From: Congregibacter brevis
GTDB taxonomy: Bacteria; Pseudomonadota; Gammaproteobacteria; Pseudomonadales; Halieaceae
Assembly: GCF_045689245.1 (NCBI RefSeq)
Contig: NZ_CP136865.1
Span: 2,914,001 to 2,978,000 of the forward strand
Direction: 5' to 3'
Length of the DNA stretch: 64,000 nucleotides
The translations under genes and the position numbers were made by a program. Positions 8,969-18,017 of this stretch are shown piece after piece. The notes under the pieces are model-generated. The model saw nothing but the letters and a program-made list of their open reading frames with translations, was not told the DNA's origin and ran no database searches. Positions within the stretch are counted from its first letter, which is position 1. Every line of letters starts with the position of its first letter.

Positions 8969-11709
8969 TGAGTTTTGCTATAGGTCAGCGCTGGCTCAGC
9001 CACGCAGACAGCGAGCTGGGGCTGGGAATAATCGTCGAGCTGGATGGGCGCCGAGTCAGCGTCCACTTTCCCGCAGTCGAAGAGGAGCGCACCTACGCCA
9101 CAGAGAATGCACCTTTAACGCGGGTAAAGCTGCGTGAAGGTGATGTGCTCCATACGCGAGATGGGCGTAAGCTTCAGGTCTTGGCTATCCATGAAGAGCA
9201 AGAGCTCCTGATCTATGAAGTTGCAGGCGAAGGGCAGCGGGAGTTGCTGGCCGAACTTGATATGGATGACCATATCGATTTGGCAACACCCAGACAACGA
9301 CTGCTAGCCAGCCAATACGATAGCCACGCGGCGTTTGCGCTACGTATGGCCACCGCGCAGCACATTCACCGATTGCAACAAAGCGGTCTCCGCGGACTCC
9401 TTGGAACACGTACGGCTCTGCTCCCCCACCAACTATATGTCGCGAATGAGGTAGGCAAACGCCACGCTCCCAGGGTGCTTCTGGCTGACGAGGTTGGCCT
9501 GGGTAAAACCATCGAAGCCGGTATGATCCTGCATCGTCAGTTACTCAGCGGTGACAGTCGACGCGTGCTCATCATGGTTCCGGAATCCTTGCAGTTTCAG
9601 TGGCTCGTTGAAATGCGGCGCCGCTTCAATCTGAACTTTGCTTTGTTTGACGAATCTCGTTTGAGCGAAAGTGACGACGGTGGCAACCCCTTTGAAGATG
9701 AGCAGCTGGTTCTATGCTCCACATCGCTCTTTCTGGACGCCAATGCACGAGCACTGGCTTTGGATGCCGAGTGGGACATGCTGATTGTGGACGAAGTCCA
9801 CCGCTTAGCTTGGAGTCAGGTTGAAGTCAGTGAAGATTTTCGCTTTTTACAGGACATGGCGGAACAGGTTCCTGGTTTGTTGCTGCTCACCGCTACGCCA
9901 GAGCAAGTGGGCCAGGAAGCCCACTTTGCGCGTCTTGCACTGTTGGATCCAGAACGCTTTCACGACTTTACGGCTTTTGAAGAAGAGGAGTCCCAGTACA
10001 AGCGCTGGAGCTCGCTCATGGATGCTCTGGACCGTGGAGAAGATGTACAAGGACTGCCATCTGATATTGATCCAGAGGCTCCGTCCGAGCGACAGATTGC
10101 GGCTCTATTGGATCGCTACGGAACCGGGAGAGTACTCTTTCGTAACGCTCGGGCGAGCGTAGGCGGCTTCCCCACCCGCGAAATGCTCCCACACCCTCTC
10201 CCAATGGTTGAGAACCCGGTCTATCAAAACCTATATCCCGATTTACACGTTGATACCGAGCTGTGGCTTCAGGAAGATCCGAGGGTGGCGTGGCTGGTGA
10301 GCCAGTTGAAATCTCTGCGACCCCAGAAAGTACTAGTGATTTGCGCCACAGCCGACACCGCTTTGGCCCTTGAGAGTTATCTCCAGCTCCGTGCTGGCAT
10401 ACGTTCTGCCGCTTTCCATGAGCAACTGAGTCTGGTGGAGCGAGATCGGGCTGCAGCCTACTTCGCTGAGCAGGAACAAGGCGCCCAAGCGCTCATTTGT
10501 TCCGAGATTGGCGGTGAGGGTCGTAATTTTCAGTTTGCCCAACATCTTATTCTCTTCGACCTACCTGAACACCCAGACCAACTTGAGCAACGCATAGGAC
10601 GCCTTGATCGTATCGGACAGAGAGACCGCATCTTTATTCATGTTCCCTACATCGAGGGAAGCGCGCAGGAAACGCTCATGCGCTGGTATCACGAGGGCAT
10701 AGATCTCTTCAGATCAAGCTGCTCCGCGGGCGATATGATTCTGAATCAATTCCGAAGTGCTCTAGACGAGCAGCTTCGACAACAGAACGATCGCTTCGAT
10801 GAACTCTTGCAGGAGACTGCGCGGTTCACCACCGATACGCGCAAAGAACTCAGTGAGGGTCGCGACAAGCTTCTTGAGAGAAGTTCCTGCAACACCGAAC
10901 AGGGTTTATCTCTTGGCGAGGCTATCGGCGAGATTGAGGACCCGGAGCGATTGGGCTCCTTTCTGGAACAGCTCTGTGACGTCACGGGTGTTGAGCATGA
11001 GGAGCACAGTAAGAACAGCAGTGTTTTACGTCGCGGAGAACAGGAGCTTCTTGAGATTTTCCCAGAGGTACCGGAGGATGGCTGCACTGTCACGGTATCC
11101 CGAGATCAAGCACTCCAGCGGGAAGATTGGATATTCCTTGGCTGGGAACATCCGTGGATGGAGAATGCAATGTCCACCGTTCTCGGTAGCGCCCTGGGAC
11201 AGGCGAGTGTCGGCGCCATGAGTCTCAAGGGAGTACCCGGCGGCTCGAGGCTCTACGAACTACTCTTCACTGTCTCCCTGAGTGCTCCTCGCGCGTTGGG
11301 ACTGCAGCGCTACCTCCCCTTGGCGCCACAGCGCATATTGCTCGATGCGAATGGCCGGGATCTCAGTAAGCTTCTTACGCACGAGCGGCTTAATGAGCGT
11401 GTGGAGAAAATCCCCCGCGGAACGGTCAGCAAAGTGGTACGTCAACTGCGAGAAGAAATCGAAACGCGCATCGATGATGCAGAGCAGCACTTTGCAAGCG
11501 AACTAGAGTCCCGCCAAGCCCTCGCCGCGGAGAGCTACAGCGAACAGCTGGACGAAGAAATAGCCCGGCTCAGCTCCTTACGCAAAGTAAACCCTAGTAT
11601 TCGCCATGAAGAAATTGAGAATCTAAAACTCCGTAAAGAAGCCGGACTCGCCGCGCTAAGTACTGCGCGGGCGACTTTGCAGGGCGTACGACTAGTGATT
11701 ACGCGCTAG
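8968..11709 (+). CDS. rapA: RNA polymerase-associated helicase-like protein RapA
   Basis: The 913-residue product is a Swi2/Snf2 ATPase like RapA/HepA (968 residues in E. coli), which binds core RNA polymerase and recycles it after transcription. The N-terminal 110 residues form the Tudor-like module (GQRWLSHADSELGLGII). Motif I is DEVGLGKT at residues 174-181. Walker B reads DEVH instead of the usual DEAH. The second RecA lobe shows EQRIGRLDRIGQ. The C-terminal region is helical with a LSSLRKVNPSIRHEEI stretch typical of RapA. The ATG at 8968 was preferred over the TTG just upstream. It is convergent with the SDR gene, only nine bases away. Confidence 0.95.
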   Translation: MSFAIGQRWLSHADSELGLGIIVELDGRRVSVHFPAVEEERTYATENAPLTRVKLREGDVLHTRDGRKLQVLAIHEEQELLIYEVAGEGQRELLAELDMDDHIDLATPRQRLLASQYDSHAAFALRMATAQHIHRLQQSGLRGLLGTRTALLPHQLYVANEVGKRHAPRVLLADEVGLGKTIEAGMILHRQLLSGDSRRVLIMVPESLQFQWLVEMRRRFNLNFALFDESRLSESDDGGNPFEDEQLVLCSTSLFLDANARALALDAEWDMLIVDEVHRLAWSQVEVSEDFRFLQDMAEQVPGLLLLTATPEQVGQEAHFARLALLDPERFHDFTAFEEEESQYKRWSSLMDALDRGEDVQGLPSDIDPEAPSERQIAALLDRYGTGRVLFRNARASVGGFPTREMLPHPLPMVENPVYQNLYPDLHVDTELWLQEDPRVAWLVSQLKSLRPQKVLVICATADTALALESYLQLRAGIRSAAFHEQLSLVERDRAAAYFAEQEQGAQALICSEIGGEGRNFQFAQHLILFDLPEHPDQLEQRIGRLDRIGQRDRIFIHVPYIEGSAQETLMRWYHEGIDLFRSSCSAGDMILNQFRSALDEQLRQQNDRFDELLQETARFTTDTRKELSEGRDKLLERSSCNTEQGLSLGEAIGEIEDPERLGSFLEQLCDVTGVEHEEHSKNSSVLRRGEQELLEIFPEVPEDGCTVTVSRDQALQREDWIFLGWEHPWMENAMSTVLGSALGQASVGAMSLKGVPGGSRLYELLFTVSLSAPRALGLQRYLPLAPQRILLDANGRDLSKLLTHERLNERVEKIPRGTVSKVVRQLREEIETRIDDAEQHFASELESRQALAAESYSEQLDEEIARLSSLRKVNPSIRHEEIENLKLRKEAGLAALSTARATLQGVRLVITR

Positions 11710-11718
11710 GCGGGTACG

Positions 11719-12486
11719 TCAGGAGGCCACGTCCTGACCGCCATCCAGAACGAGCACATGGCCCGTCACAAAAGCCGAAGCTCTTGAGCAAAGATAAATA
11801 GCAGAACCGGCCGCGTCTTCCGGCGTTCCCAGGCGCCTTCGAGGAATGGCTTTGGCCATTTCTTCCTCATGATCCAGTAAATGCGCCGTCATTTTGCTAG
11901 GGAAAAAGCCGGGCGCAATGGCGTTCACATTGACATTGTCCGGAGCCAGGTCCACCGCAAGCTGACGAGTAAGATGGTGCACCGCCGCCTTGCTCGCGCT
12001 GTAGGAGTAGTTCTGAAGCGCGGCGTAGGACAATCCGTTGATAGAACCAATATTGATCACACGCGATGGATCTTCCTGACTTGCGGCCGCGCGAAGAGGC
12101 TCCAATAGAGCCTGAGTCAGAAAGAAAAGCGACTTTACGTTGAGATCCATGATCTTGTCCCAACCATTTTCTGGAAACTCATCAATAGAGGCGCCCCAAC
12201 TTGCGCCCGCGTTGTTCACGAGAATATCGATCTTGGACTCTCGGGCCTTAAGTTCATTTGCGAACCCCTGAAGCCCATCCACATCAGCAAGATTACTCGG
12301 TATCGCTATACATTCCCCAAGTTTCGACAGCTCGTCGGCCGTGGCCTGTAATTCTTCGGCGCGGCGGGCGGTGATATAGGTTCGAACCCCATTCTCAACC
12401 AATCCTTGCGCGATCATCGCTCCGATCCCTCGAGACCCTCCGGTAACCACCGCAACTTTCCCTGCCAGGTTAAAAAGACTTTTCAC
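11719..12486 (-). CDS. Short-chain dehydrogenase/reductase
   Basis: The 255-residue product is a classical SDR: the NAD(P) motif GGSRGIG lies at residues 17-23, NNAGA in the middle, and the catalytic YSASK follows at about residue 160. The last ten residues (VLDGGQDVAS) are typical. The arginine pair in TARRAEEL after the second strand suggests NADP(H) preference, which is inference. It starts with GTG overlapping the DUF3604 stop by one base and is the last gene of the six-gene acyl-CoA operon. In that context it may act on a hydroxyacyl-CoA or ketone intermediate; substrate unknown. Confidence 0.9.
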   Translation of the reverse strand: MKSLFNLAGKVAVVTGGSRGIGAMIAQGLVENGVRTYITARRAEELQATADELSKLGECIAIPSNLADVDGLQGFANELKARESKIDILVNNAGASWGASIDEFPENGWDKIMDLNVKSLFFLTQALLEPLRAAASQEDPSRVINIGSINGLSYAALQNYSYSASKAAVHHLTRQLAVDLAPDNVNVNAIAPGFFPSKMTAHLLDHEEEMAKAIPRRRLGTPEDAAGSAIYLCSRASAFVTGHVLVLDGGQDVAS

Positions 12487-14432
12487 TAAGGGGAAACTCC
12501 TCTCGTTTGCGGCGACTTTCCGCCTGGTTTAAACCATATTGGTGAGCTGTAGGCGCGCTCTTGAATACTATCCGGATGACCTGGAGCTGAATCCATTCCC
12601 AGGGCCAGCGCGTCCAAAAAGGAGTGCCGGGCGGTGGGTATCTGCAGGACTCGCGCGTAGTAAAATGCAGACTGATTCGGATCAAAGCTCGGATCTGTCC
12701 ACAAGGTGGAAAGGCTCGCAGCCCCAACACGGTTATCAACTGCTCCGGTTTTTCGATCAACGGTATCTTCGATAGGTGTTACGGAGCCATCTGTGCGCCG
12801 TCTAGTGTCGTCGGACAAGGCAACGTCGAATACCTGTTCCCTGGAGTCCCCGTCATCTGTAACCCAGCCTTTAACAATTTGAACGCGGTCAAGTAAAGCG
12901 GCATCCGGGTCACGGAGCGCTTCAACATAGAACACCGGCGCCTGCCCTCCGGAACCATCAATCACTGATCCCATGGGCAAACTTTCTGCCAGAACGCCCT
13001 CCAACTCCGCCGCGGTGGGCTCCTCGCTCAGAGTTAGCGCAAAGCCTGCGTTGAAGCGTAAGGAAATTCGTGGACCGCTGGTGGCGTAAACCTCACGGCG
13101 TCGTACCGCCTCAATGATCGCATCACGGGTGTTTTCTTTGGCCCAGACCGCCGCCAGCCCTGATGCTGACATAGACCATCCGTTGACTGTACCCGCGCTG
13201 CCAAAACTACCCACTTTGTTTTCCGGAATGGAGTCCGTGGCCATTTTTCCGTGAAAGTTGTCCTCGCCCGCGCTCGACAGGCCCGTGTGGGCATCGGTAG
13301 AGCCGATGAATCCTAACTGGTAAGGATTCGCACCCAGCACATTTTCCAGCTCAAGTCCTCGGCGCAATGCAGAACGCAGGTAATCTCCCGGTAAAGGTTT
13401 GTAATCTTCTTTATCCCGTTGAATGTAGAAAGGATAAGTCTCAAAGTCCGCAAACTCATCGTCGGGAGACAGTATGGGGTGGGTCTCTGAGTCCCCTTTT
13501 ATTTGGGTTATCTCCGCAATGGGCTCCCAACGCAGGCGCTGGCGGGCGTAATCTTCAGTCATCTCTTCGCCACGAAGGGTCATTTCATCAAACATGACCC
13601 CCTTCGAAATATTGGAGTTGTGGGGGATAGCGACAAAGTTCACTCCCGTCGCCTCTTCCACGCCGCCAAGGTAAGTCCAGAGGTCTTCCGGATAAGGACT
13701 GTCGTCCATGCCAAAGGGCTCAAACTCACGAGCACTTTCGGCATCAGAATCACTAATGACAATACGATGAAGGTTTGCCCCACCGGGGATTGTGCTCCAC
13801 TCCCAAGCGATAAGCGTTGTGAACCTGCCCGGCTGGTAGTAAGCGTCCGCAACATCGGTGATCGCCCGCCAGGTGCTGGTTTCCACCTCATCCATGCGGG
13901 GAACGCTATTTGAAACCGCACTCCGAGGAATCCCATCAGACGACGCTAGTGCCCGCGCAGCGGCAATGGGATCTTCACTCGCGGGCAACGCGGGACCAAA
14001 CAAATCCTTGCCCTGCCGCTGATCGACCTTGCGGCGAATAACTGAAGTCGCAATCTGAGCTTTGATCTTTTCCCAGAAACCTAAGCTATCCAGATCCGAT
14101 CCCTCCATATAGAGATGACGCATAATGCCCAGATACTCAGCGTGGTCAGACACTGCCAGAAAATCCAGGGGACGTCTTAGCTGAACCCGAGCTTGGTGAT
14201 AAGGGTGTACAACAGGCTGTCCCATGGCAAAACGATAAGCGGTTGCCGGATCCGCGCGAAGGTTATCGTTGAGAAAGGCATCAAAGGAGTAAGAGCTATG
14301 CAGATGAGTATCGCCCCAGAGCAGCTTTTTACCTGGCTCTGCTACTGCAGCAATGCTCATGCACCCACCGAAGAGCACCGCAAACAACCCCAGAATTGGA
14401 CGTGGAAAACTCGGTGCAATCTGGATTCTCAT
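12486..14432 (-). CDS. DUF3604 protein with signal peptide
   Basis: The 648-residue product has a signal sequence with a hydrophobic stretch around residues 10-32 and then LLWGDTHLHSSYSFDAF, the conserved metal-binding-like start of DUF3604 proteins, which resembles a PHP/amidohydrolase motif. Further histidine-rich blocks are FLAVSDHAEYLG, FVAIPHNSNIS and GFIGSTDAHTGLS. A periplasmic metal-dependent hydrolase is plausible, but no activity is established for the family as far as I know. It sits between the carboxyltransferase (23 bases upstream) and the SDR (overlapping), so it belongs to the same operon. Confidence 0.9.
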   Translation of the reverse strand: MRIQIAPSFPRPILGLFAVLFGGCMSIAAVAEPGKKLLWGDTHLHSSYSFDAFLNDNLRADPATAYRFAMGQPVVHPYHQARVQLRRPLDFLAVSDHAEYLGIMRHLYMEGSDLDSLGFWEKIKAQIATSVIRRKVDQRQGKDLFGPALPASEDPIAAARALASSDGIPRSAVSNSVPRMDEVETSTWRAITDVADAYYQPGRFTTLIAWEWSTIPGGANLHRIVISDSDAESAREFEPFGMDDSPYPEDLWTYLGGVEEATGVNFVAIPHNSNISKGVMFDEMTLRGEEMTEDYARQRLRWEPIAEITQIKGDSETHPILSPDDEFADFETYPFYIQRDKEDYKPLPGDYLRSALRRGLELENVLGANPYQLGFIGSTDAHTGLSSAGEDNFHGKMATDSIPENKVGSFGSAGTVNGWSMSASGLAAVWAKENTRDAIIEAVRRREVYATSGPRISLRFNAGFALTLSEEPTAAELEGVLAESLPMGSVIDGSGGQAPVFYVEALRDPDAALLDRVQIVKGWVTDDGDSREQVFDVALSDDTRRRTDGSVTPIEDTVDRKTGAVDNRVGAASLSTLWTDPSFDPNQSAFYYARVLQIPTARHSFLDALALGMDSAPGHPDSIQERAYSSPIWFKPGGKSPQTRGVSP

Positions 14433-14455
14433 AGGTTTCCTCGCTGTATTTATTG

Positions 14456-15982
14456 CTACTTGGATTGCCGATAAAGGGCATGAATCAATTGATCACGCGT
14501 ATCAGCCGGATCTATCACCGCATCAATCTCAAGATGGGCTGCGGCCTCAAGAGCCTTGCCCTTGTCATAGAGTTCCGCAAGCAATTTGTCGAACAATTGC
14601 TGTCGATCCCCGGGGTCATTCACTGCTTCCAGCTCTTTGCGGAAGCCCAAACGCACAGCGCCCTCAAGCCCCATACCGCCAAACTCCCCCGTCGGCCAGG
14701 CCGCTGCAAAATGGGGAACTGCAAAGCTACCTCCCACCAGCGCCATAGCTCCAAGGCCGTAAGCCTTGCGGAGAAACACCGCCAAAACGGGTACTTTCAA
14801 TGACGCGGCACTCTCAAACAGTGCCGACATGCGATGCACCGCCGCCTCCGACTCACTGTCGGGACCAACCATGAACCCGGGCGTGTCTACCAAGGATATG
14901 ACAGGCAGCCCCGTGCGATTGCAGAGATTCAGAAATCGAGATGCCTTATCTGAAGCCTCGCTATCCACGGCCCCACCTAATTGTTGACAGTCACTGGCTA
15001 AAACCCCCACGGCCCGACCATCAAGCCTGGCCAATCCGGTCACCACGCTTCGACCAAATACCCGCCGAAGTTCCGTGAAACTATCAGCATCGAACAAACG
15101 CTCAATCACATCACGTACTGGGTAACCCCAACGCCGGTCTTCGGGCAATGCCTCGCGCAAGGGTGTCTGATCCTGTGCGGCACCGGGAGACACATCTCCT
15201 TGGAAGTACCACAGCACCCGCCGAGCCATGGCGGTAGCGTCAGCTTCGTTGTCCACCAGAATGTCGATAACACCGTTCCGCCACTGCGTGTCCGCAGGAC
15301 CGATTTCATCAGGGCGAAAACTACCAAGGCCGCCGCCTTCAATCATTGCTGGGCCAGCCATACCTATGTTCGATGCCCGAGTCGCTATACGTATGTCCCC
15401 AGCGCCAAACAAGGCGGCGTTACCCGCGAAACAGTAACCATTGTTCACGACAATACGCGGCATGCCCGTGTTCAAGGACGCCCAACTGGCGAAAGTATCT
15501 ACATTTAGACCGGCGATCTGTGTGGTGACATCGGTGTCGCCCGGCCGCCCGCCACCACCCTCGGTGTACATAATCACGGGCAGGCTTTGTCTCGCTGCAA
15601 TGGAAAGCAGTCGGTCAATCTTCGCGTGATGAAAGAAGCCCTGGGTTCCGGCAAGGACGCTGTAGTCGTAGACAACCAGCGCTGTGCGACGTTCATCAGC
15701 AGAAAAATACTCGCCGTTTACCTCTCCAACTCCAGTAATGACGCCGTCACCCAGAGTCTCTCGCTGAAGCTCTTCGTAGTCACGCCGCTGACGTTGAGCC
15801 GCCACAGCCTGTGCACCGTATTCTACGAAAGCTCCCGCGCCTAGCAGGTCGGCAAGATTCTCTCGGGCGGTGCGGAAGCCCTTTTTCTTGCGACGCGCCA
15901 CCGCTTCAGGTCGCTGTGCATCACTGCCCCGCTCCAGCCGATCCCTGAGCTCTCGTAGCTCTGGACGTTCGCCCTCAATCAT
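14456..15982 (-). CDS. Acyl-CoA carboxylase carboxyltransferase subunit
   Basis: The 508-residue product contains both carboxyltransferase halves of biotin-dependent acyl-CoA carboxylases. The N half includes FRTARENLADLL, YTEGGGGRPGD and the oxyanion/CoA-binding stretch around GPAMIEGGGLG. The C half includes VSLVDTPGFMVGP and RKAYGLGAMALVGG. It would transfer a carboxyl group from carboxybiotin to an acyl-CoA. The ATG at 15982 leaves a 28-base gap after the crotonase gene; a longer frame to 16078 would overlap that gene. No biotin carboxylase or biotin-carrier gene lies in the window, so the partner must be elsewhere. Family members with this shape act on geranyl-, methylcrotonyl-, propionyl- or long-chain acyl-CoA; which one is not decidable here. 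Confidence 0.88.
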   Translation of the reverse strand: MIEGERPELRELRDRLERGSDAQRPEAVARRKKKGFRTARENLADLLGAGAFVEYGAQAVAAQRQRRDYEELQRETLGDGVITGVGEVNGEYFSADERRTALVVYDYSVLAGTQGFFHHAKIDRLLSIAARQSLPVIMYTEGGGGRPGDTDVTTQIAGLNVDTFASWASLNTGMPRIVVNNGYCFAGNAALFGAGDIRIATRASNIGMAGPAMIEGGGLGSFRPDEIGPADTQWRNGVIDILVDNEADATAMARRVLWYFQGDVSPGAAQDQTPLREALPEDRRWGYPVRDVIERLFDADSFTELRRVFGRSVVTGLARLDGRAVGVLASDCQQLGGAVDSEASDKASRFLNLCNRTGLPVISLVDTPGFMVGPDSESEAAVHRMSALFESAASLKVPVLAVFLRKAYGLGAMALVGGSFAVPHFAAAWPTGEFGGMGLEGAVRLGFRKELEAVNDPGDRQQLFDKLLAELYDKGKALEAAAHLEIDAVIDPADTRDQLIHALYRQSK

Positions 15983-16010
15983 CGCGGCAGTCCCGGTATA
16001 GCCTTCACGT

Positions 16011-16814
16011 TCAACGGCCTTTGAACGCCGGTGGTCGTTTCTCGAAGAACGCCATAACGCCTTCGGTGGAGTCCTCACTGGAAATGCAGATGTTCTGCAT
16101 CGCCGCTTCCTGAGAGATCATTTCGCCAAAGTTTAAGTCGGCCGCCATAGCAATGGCCTTCTTACTAAACTGCATCGCTAAAGGCGCCTTCTTTGCGAGC
16201 TCCGCGGCCCATTCAAGCGCCGCCTCCGTTTCCTCGCCATCTTCTACAACACGATTACACAAGCCCCACTCAAGACAGCGCTCAGCGTAGATTCGCTCTC
16301 CCCCCACAATCACTTCCAGCGCCCGCTTACGACCCAGCGCGCGGAGAAGCTGCCAGGTTGCGCCGCCGTCAGGAATCAAACCAATAGCGCCAAACGCCTG
16401 GTAGAGATAACCCCCTTTAGCCATAACCACCAGGTCGCAGGCCATCATGTAAGCGCTTCCGATTCCAGCTGCCGGACCACTAACTTCTGCAATCCAAAGT
16501 TTGGAGGAATCGGTAATACCAAGGATACTTGGCTTGTATTCGTTTTTTAGCATGTGCTCTGTCAGCTGGCCACGATGCGCGGGATCACCACCCGCACTGT
16601 CTTGCAGATCTGCCCCAGCACTAAATGCACGCCCTGCACCCGCTAGAACAATAACCCTCAATTCAGGATCAGCATTGAGCGCGTTCACGGCAGCCATCAT
16701 CTCCTGACGAAGCGTCGTGGAGAAGGTATTCAACTTATCCGGGCGATTCATCACCAATCGGGCTACCGGCCCGTGTTTTTCAATCAGCAGAGTTTCAAAA
16801 GTTAGGTCACTCAT
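16011..16814 (-). CDS. Crotonase-fold enoyl-CoA hydratase/isomerase
   Basis: The 267-residue product has the crotonase fold: RPDKLNTFS near residue 25, the oxyanion-hole segment AGAGRAFSAGADL, and GPAAGIGSAYMMACDL. Aligned by eye with rat crotonase, the two catalytic glutamates are replaced (Ala121 and Phe141), while Asp149 in GLIPDGG matches the acid used by PaaG-like isomerases. An isomerase is therefore more likely than a plain hydratase. The conserved C-terminal EGVMAFFEKRPPAFKG is present. It lies 55 bases downstream of the racemase gene and 28 bases before the carboxyltransferase. Confidence 0.88.
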   Translation of the reverse strand: MSDLTFETLLIEKHGPVARLVMNRPDKLNTFSTTLRQEMMAAVNALNADPELRVIVLAGAGRAFSAGADLQDSAGGDPAHRGQLTEHMLKNEYKPSILGITDSSKLWIAEVSGPAAGIGSAYMMACDLVVMAKGGYLYQAFGAIGLIPDGGATWQLLRALGRKRALEVIVGGERIYAERCLEWGLCNRVVEDGEETEAALEWAAELAKKAPLAMQFSKKAIAMAADLNFGEMISQEAAMQNICISSEDSTEGVMAFFEKRPPAFKGR

Positions 16815-16869
16815 GAATTTGTCCTTTCGTCATCTTTATTTGGCCGGGAGGTACGCAAGACTTCTACCC

Positions 16870-18003
16870 CTAACTAATCGCACCTGCATCACGCAGGCTG
16901 GCAATCTCCTGCTCCGCAAAACCCATCGCGCCTAACACCGATTGAGTATCAGCTCCATTGGCTCGCGGTCCGTGAGCAACCGTGGCTGCGGTACGGGAAA
17001 ACCGCGGTGCAGGGGCGGGTTGCACAACTCCATCGACCTCTATGTAACTCTCGCGTGCGACCGCGGCACTGTGCCCTGGCGCCTCGGTAAACCGTAGCAC
17101 GGGAGCAAAACAAACGTCTGTACCTTCCATGAGCTCGCACCACTCATCGCGCGTCTTCTGCCGAATCACATCACCAAGCGCCTGCTTTTGATCAGACCAC
17201 CTTTCGGGATTGTTCTGTTCGGCAAACTCAGCTTCAGATAGTCCTGCCTTCTCCATGAGAAGCGCATAAAACTGAGGCTCGATAGATCCAATCGAAACAT
17301 ACTCACCATCGGCACATTCATAGGTATTGTAAAAATGCGTGCCGCCATCAAGCATGTTTGCCTCGCGCTGGTCCGCATTCCAAAGGCCGGCGGCGTGAAA
17401 GGTATGAAACATCCACATTAGCTGCGCGGCACCGTCGACCATAGCGACATCAATCACCTGTCCCTGACCGGAGCTCGCTGTCTCCAGCAGCGCGGCCAAA
17501 ACACCGTTCACCAAGAGCATTCCGCCACCACCCATGTCCCCCACAAGGTTAAGCGGCGGCATGGGACGTCCCGCACCCTCCCCATTGGCAAACAACGCGC
17601 CGGTGAGGGCTATGTAGTTAATATCATGACCCGCTGAAGTAGCCAGAGGCCCTTCCTGCCCCCAACCGGTCATCCGGGCAAAGATCAGTTTTGGGTTCCT
17701 TGCCAGGCATACTTCTGGCCCTACACCGAGTTTTTCGCAGACCCCCGGACGGAACGGGTCAATAAGTACATCAGCGTTTTCCACCATGCGCAGAAGGGCT
17801 TCGATTCCCTGTGCGGATTTTAGATTGAGTACGACGGACTTCTTTCCTCTGCCGCTGACACTTTCAAGGGGTGAAGGTGCATCGGCGGCAGACCGATCAA
17901 CGCGAATAACTTCCGCGCCGAGGTCTGCGAGCATCATGCCGCCCATCGGAGCGGGTCCGATACCCGCCAGTTCAATAACGGTGTATCCGTTAAGAGGTCC
18001 CAT
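16870..18003 (-). CDS. Alpha-methylacyl-CoA racemase (CaiB/BaiF superfamily)
   Basis: The 377-residue product belongs to the family III CoA-transferase fold, but its active site is that of an alpha-methylacyl-CoA racemase. His126 lies in GHDINYIALTG, Asp156 in NLVGDMGGG, and Glu242 in SIEPQF. These match, almost to the number, His126, Asp156 and Glu241 of the Mycobacterium tuberculosis racemase MCR. Such enzymes interconvert (2R)- and (2S)-methylacyl-CoA so that stereospecific dehydrogenases can act, in degradation of pristane-like or sterol side chains. It is 14 bases downstream of the acyl-CoA dehydrogenase gene, consistent with that role. Confidence 0.9.
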   Translation of the reverse strand: MGPLNGYTVIELAGIGPAPMGGMMLADLGAEVIRVDRSAADAPSPLESVSGRGKKSVVLNLKSAQGIEALLRMVENADVLIDPFRPGVCEKLGVGPEVCLARNPKLIFARMTGWGQEGPLATSAGHDINYIALTGALFANGEGAGRPMPPLNLVGDMGGGGMLLVNGVLAALLETASSGQGQVIDVAMVDGAAQLMWMFHTFHAAGLWNADQREANMLDGGTHFYNTYECADGEYVSIGSIEPQFYALLMEKAGLSEAEFAEQNNPERWSDQKQALGDVIRQKTRDEWCELMEGTDVCFAPVLRFTEAPGHSAAVARESYIEVDGVVQPAPAPRFSRTAATVAHGPRANGADTQSVLGAMGFAEQEIASLRDAGAIS

Positions 18004-18017
18004 AGGAATTCTCCAGC

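Noticed and set aside
16870..18003. Generic CaiB/BaiF CoA-transferase
   Set aside because: The His126/Asp156/Glu242 set and GHDINY match alpha-methylacyl-CoA racemase, and the transferase-type catalytic aspartate pattern is not the better fit.
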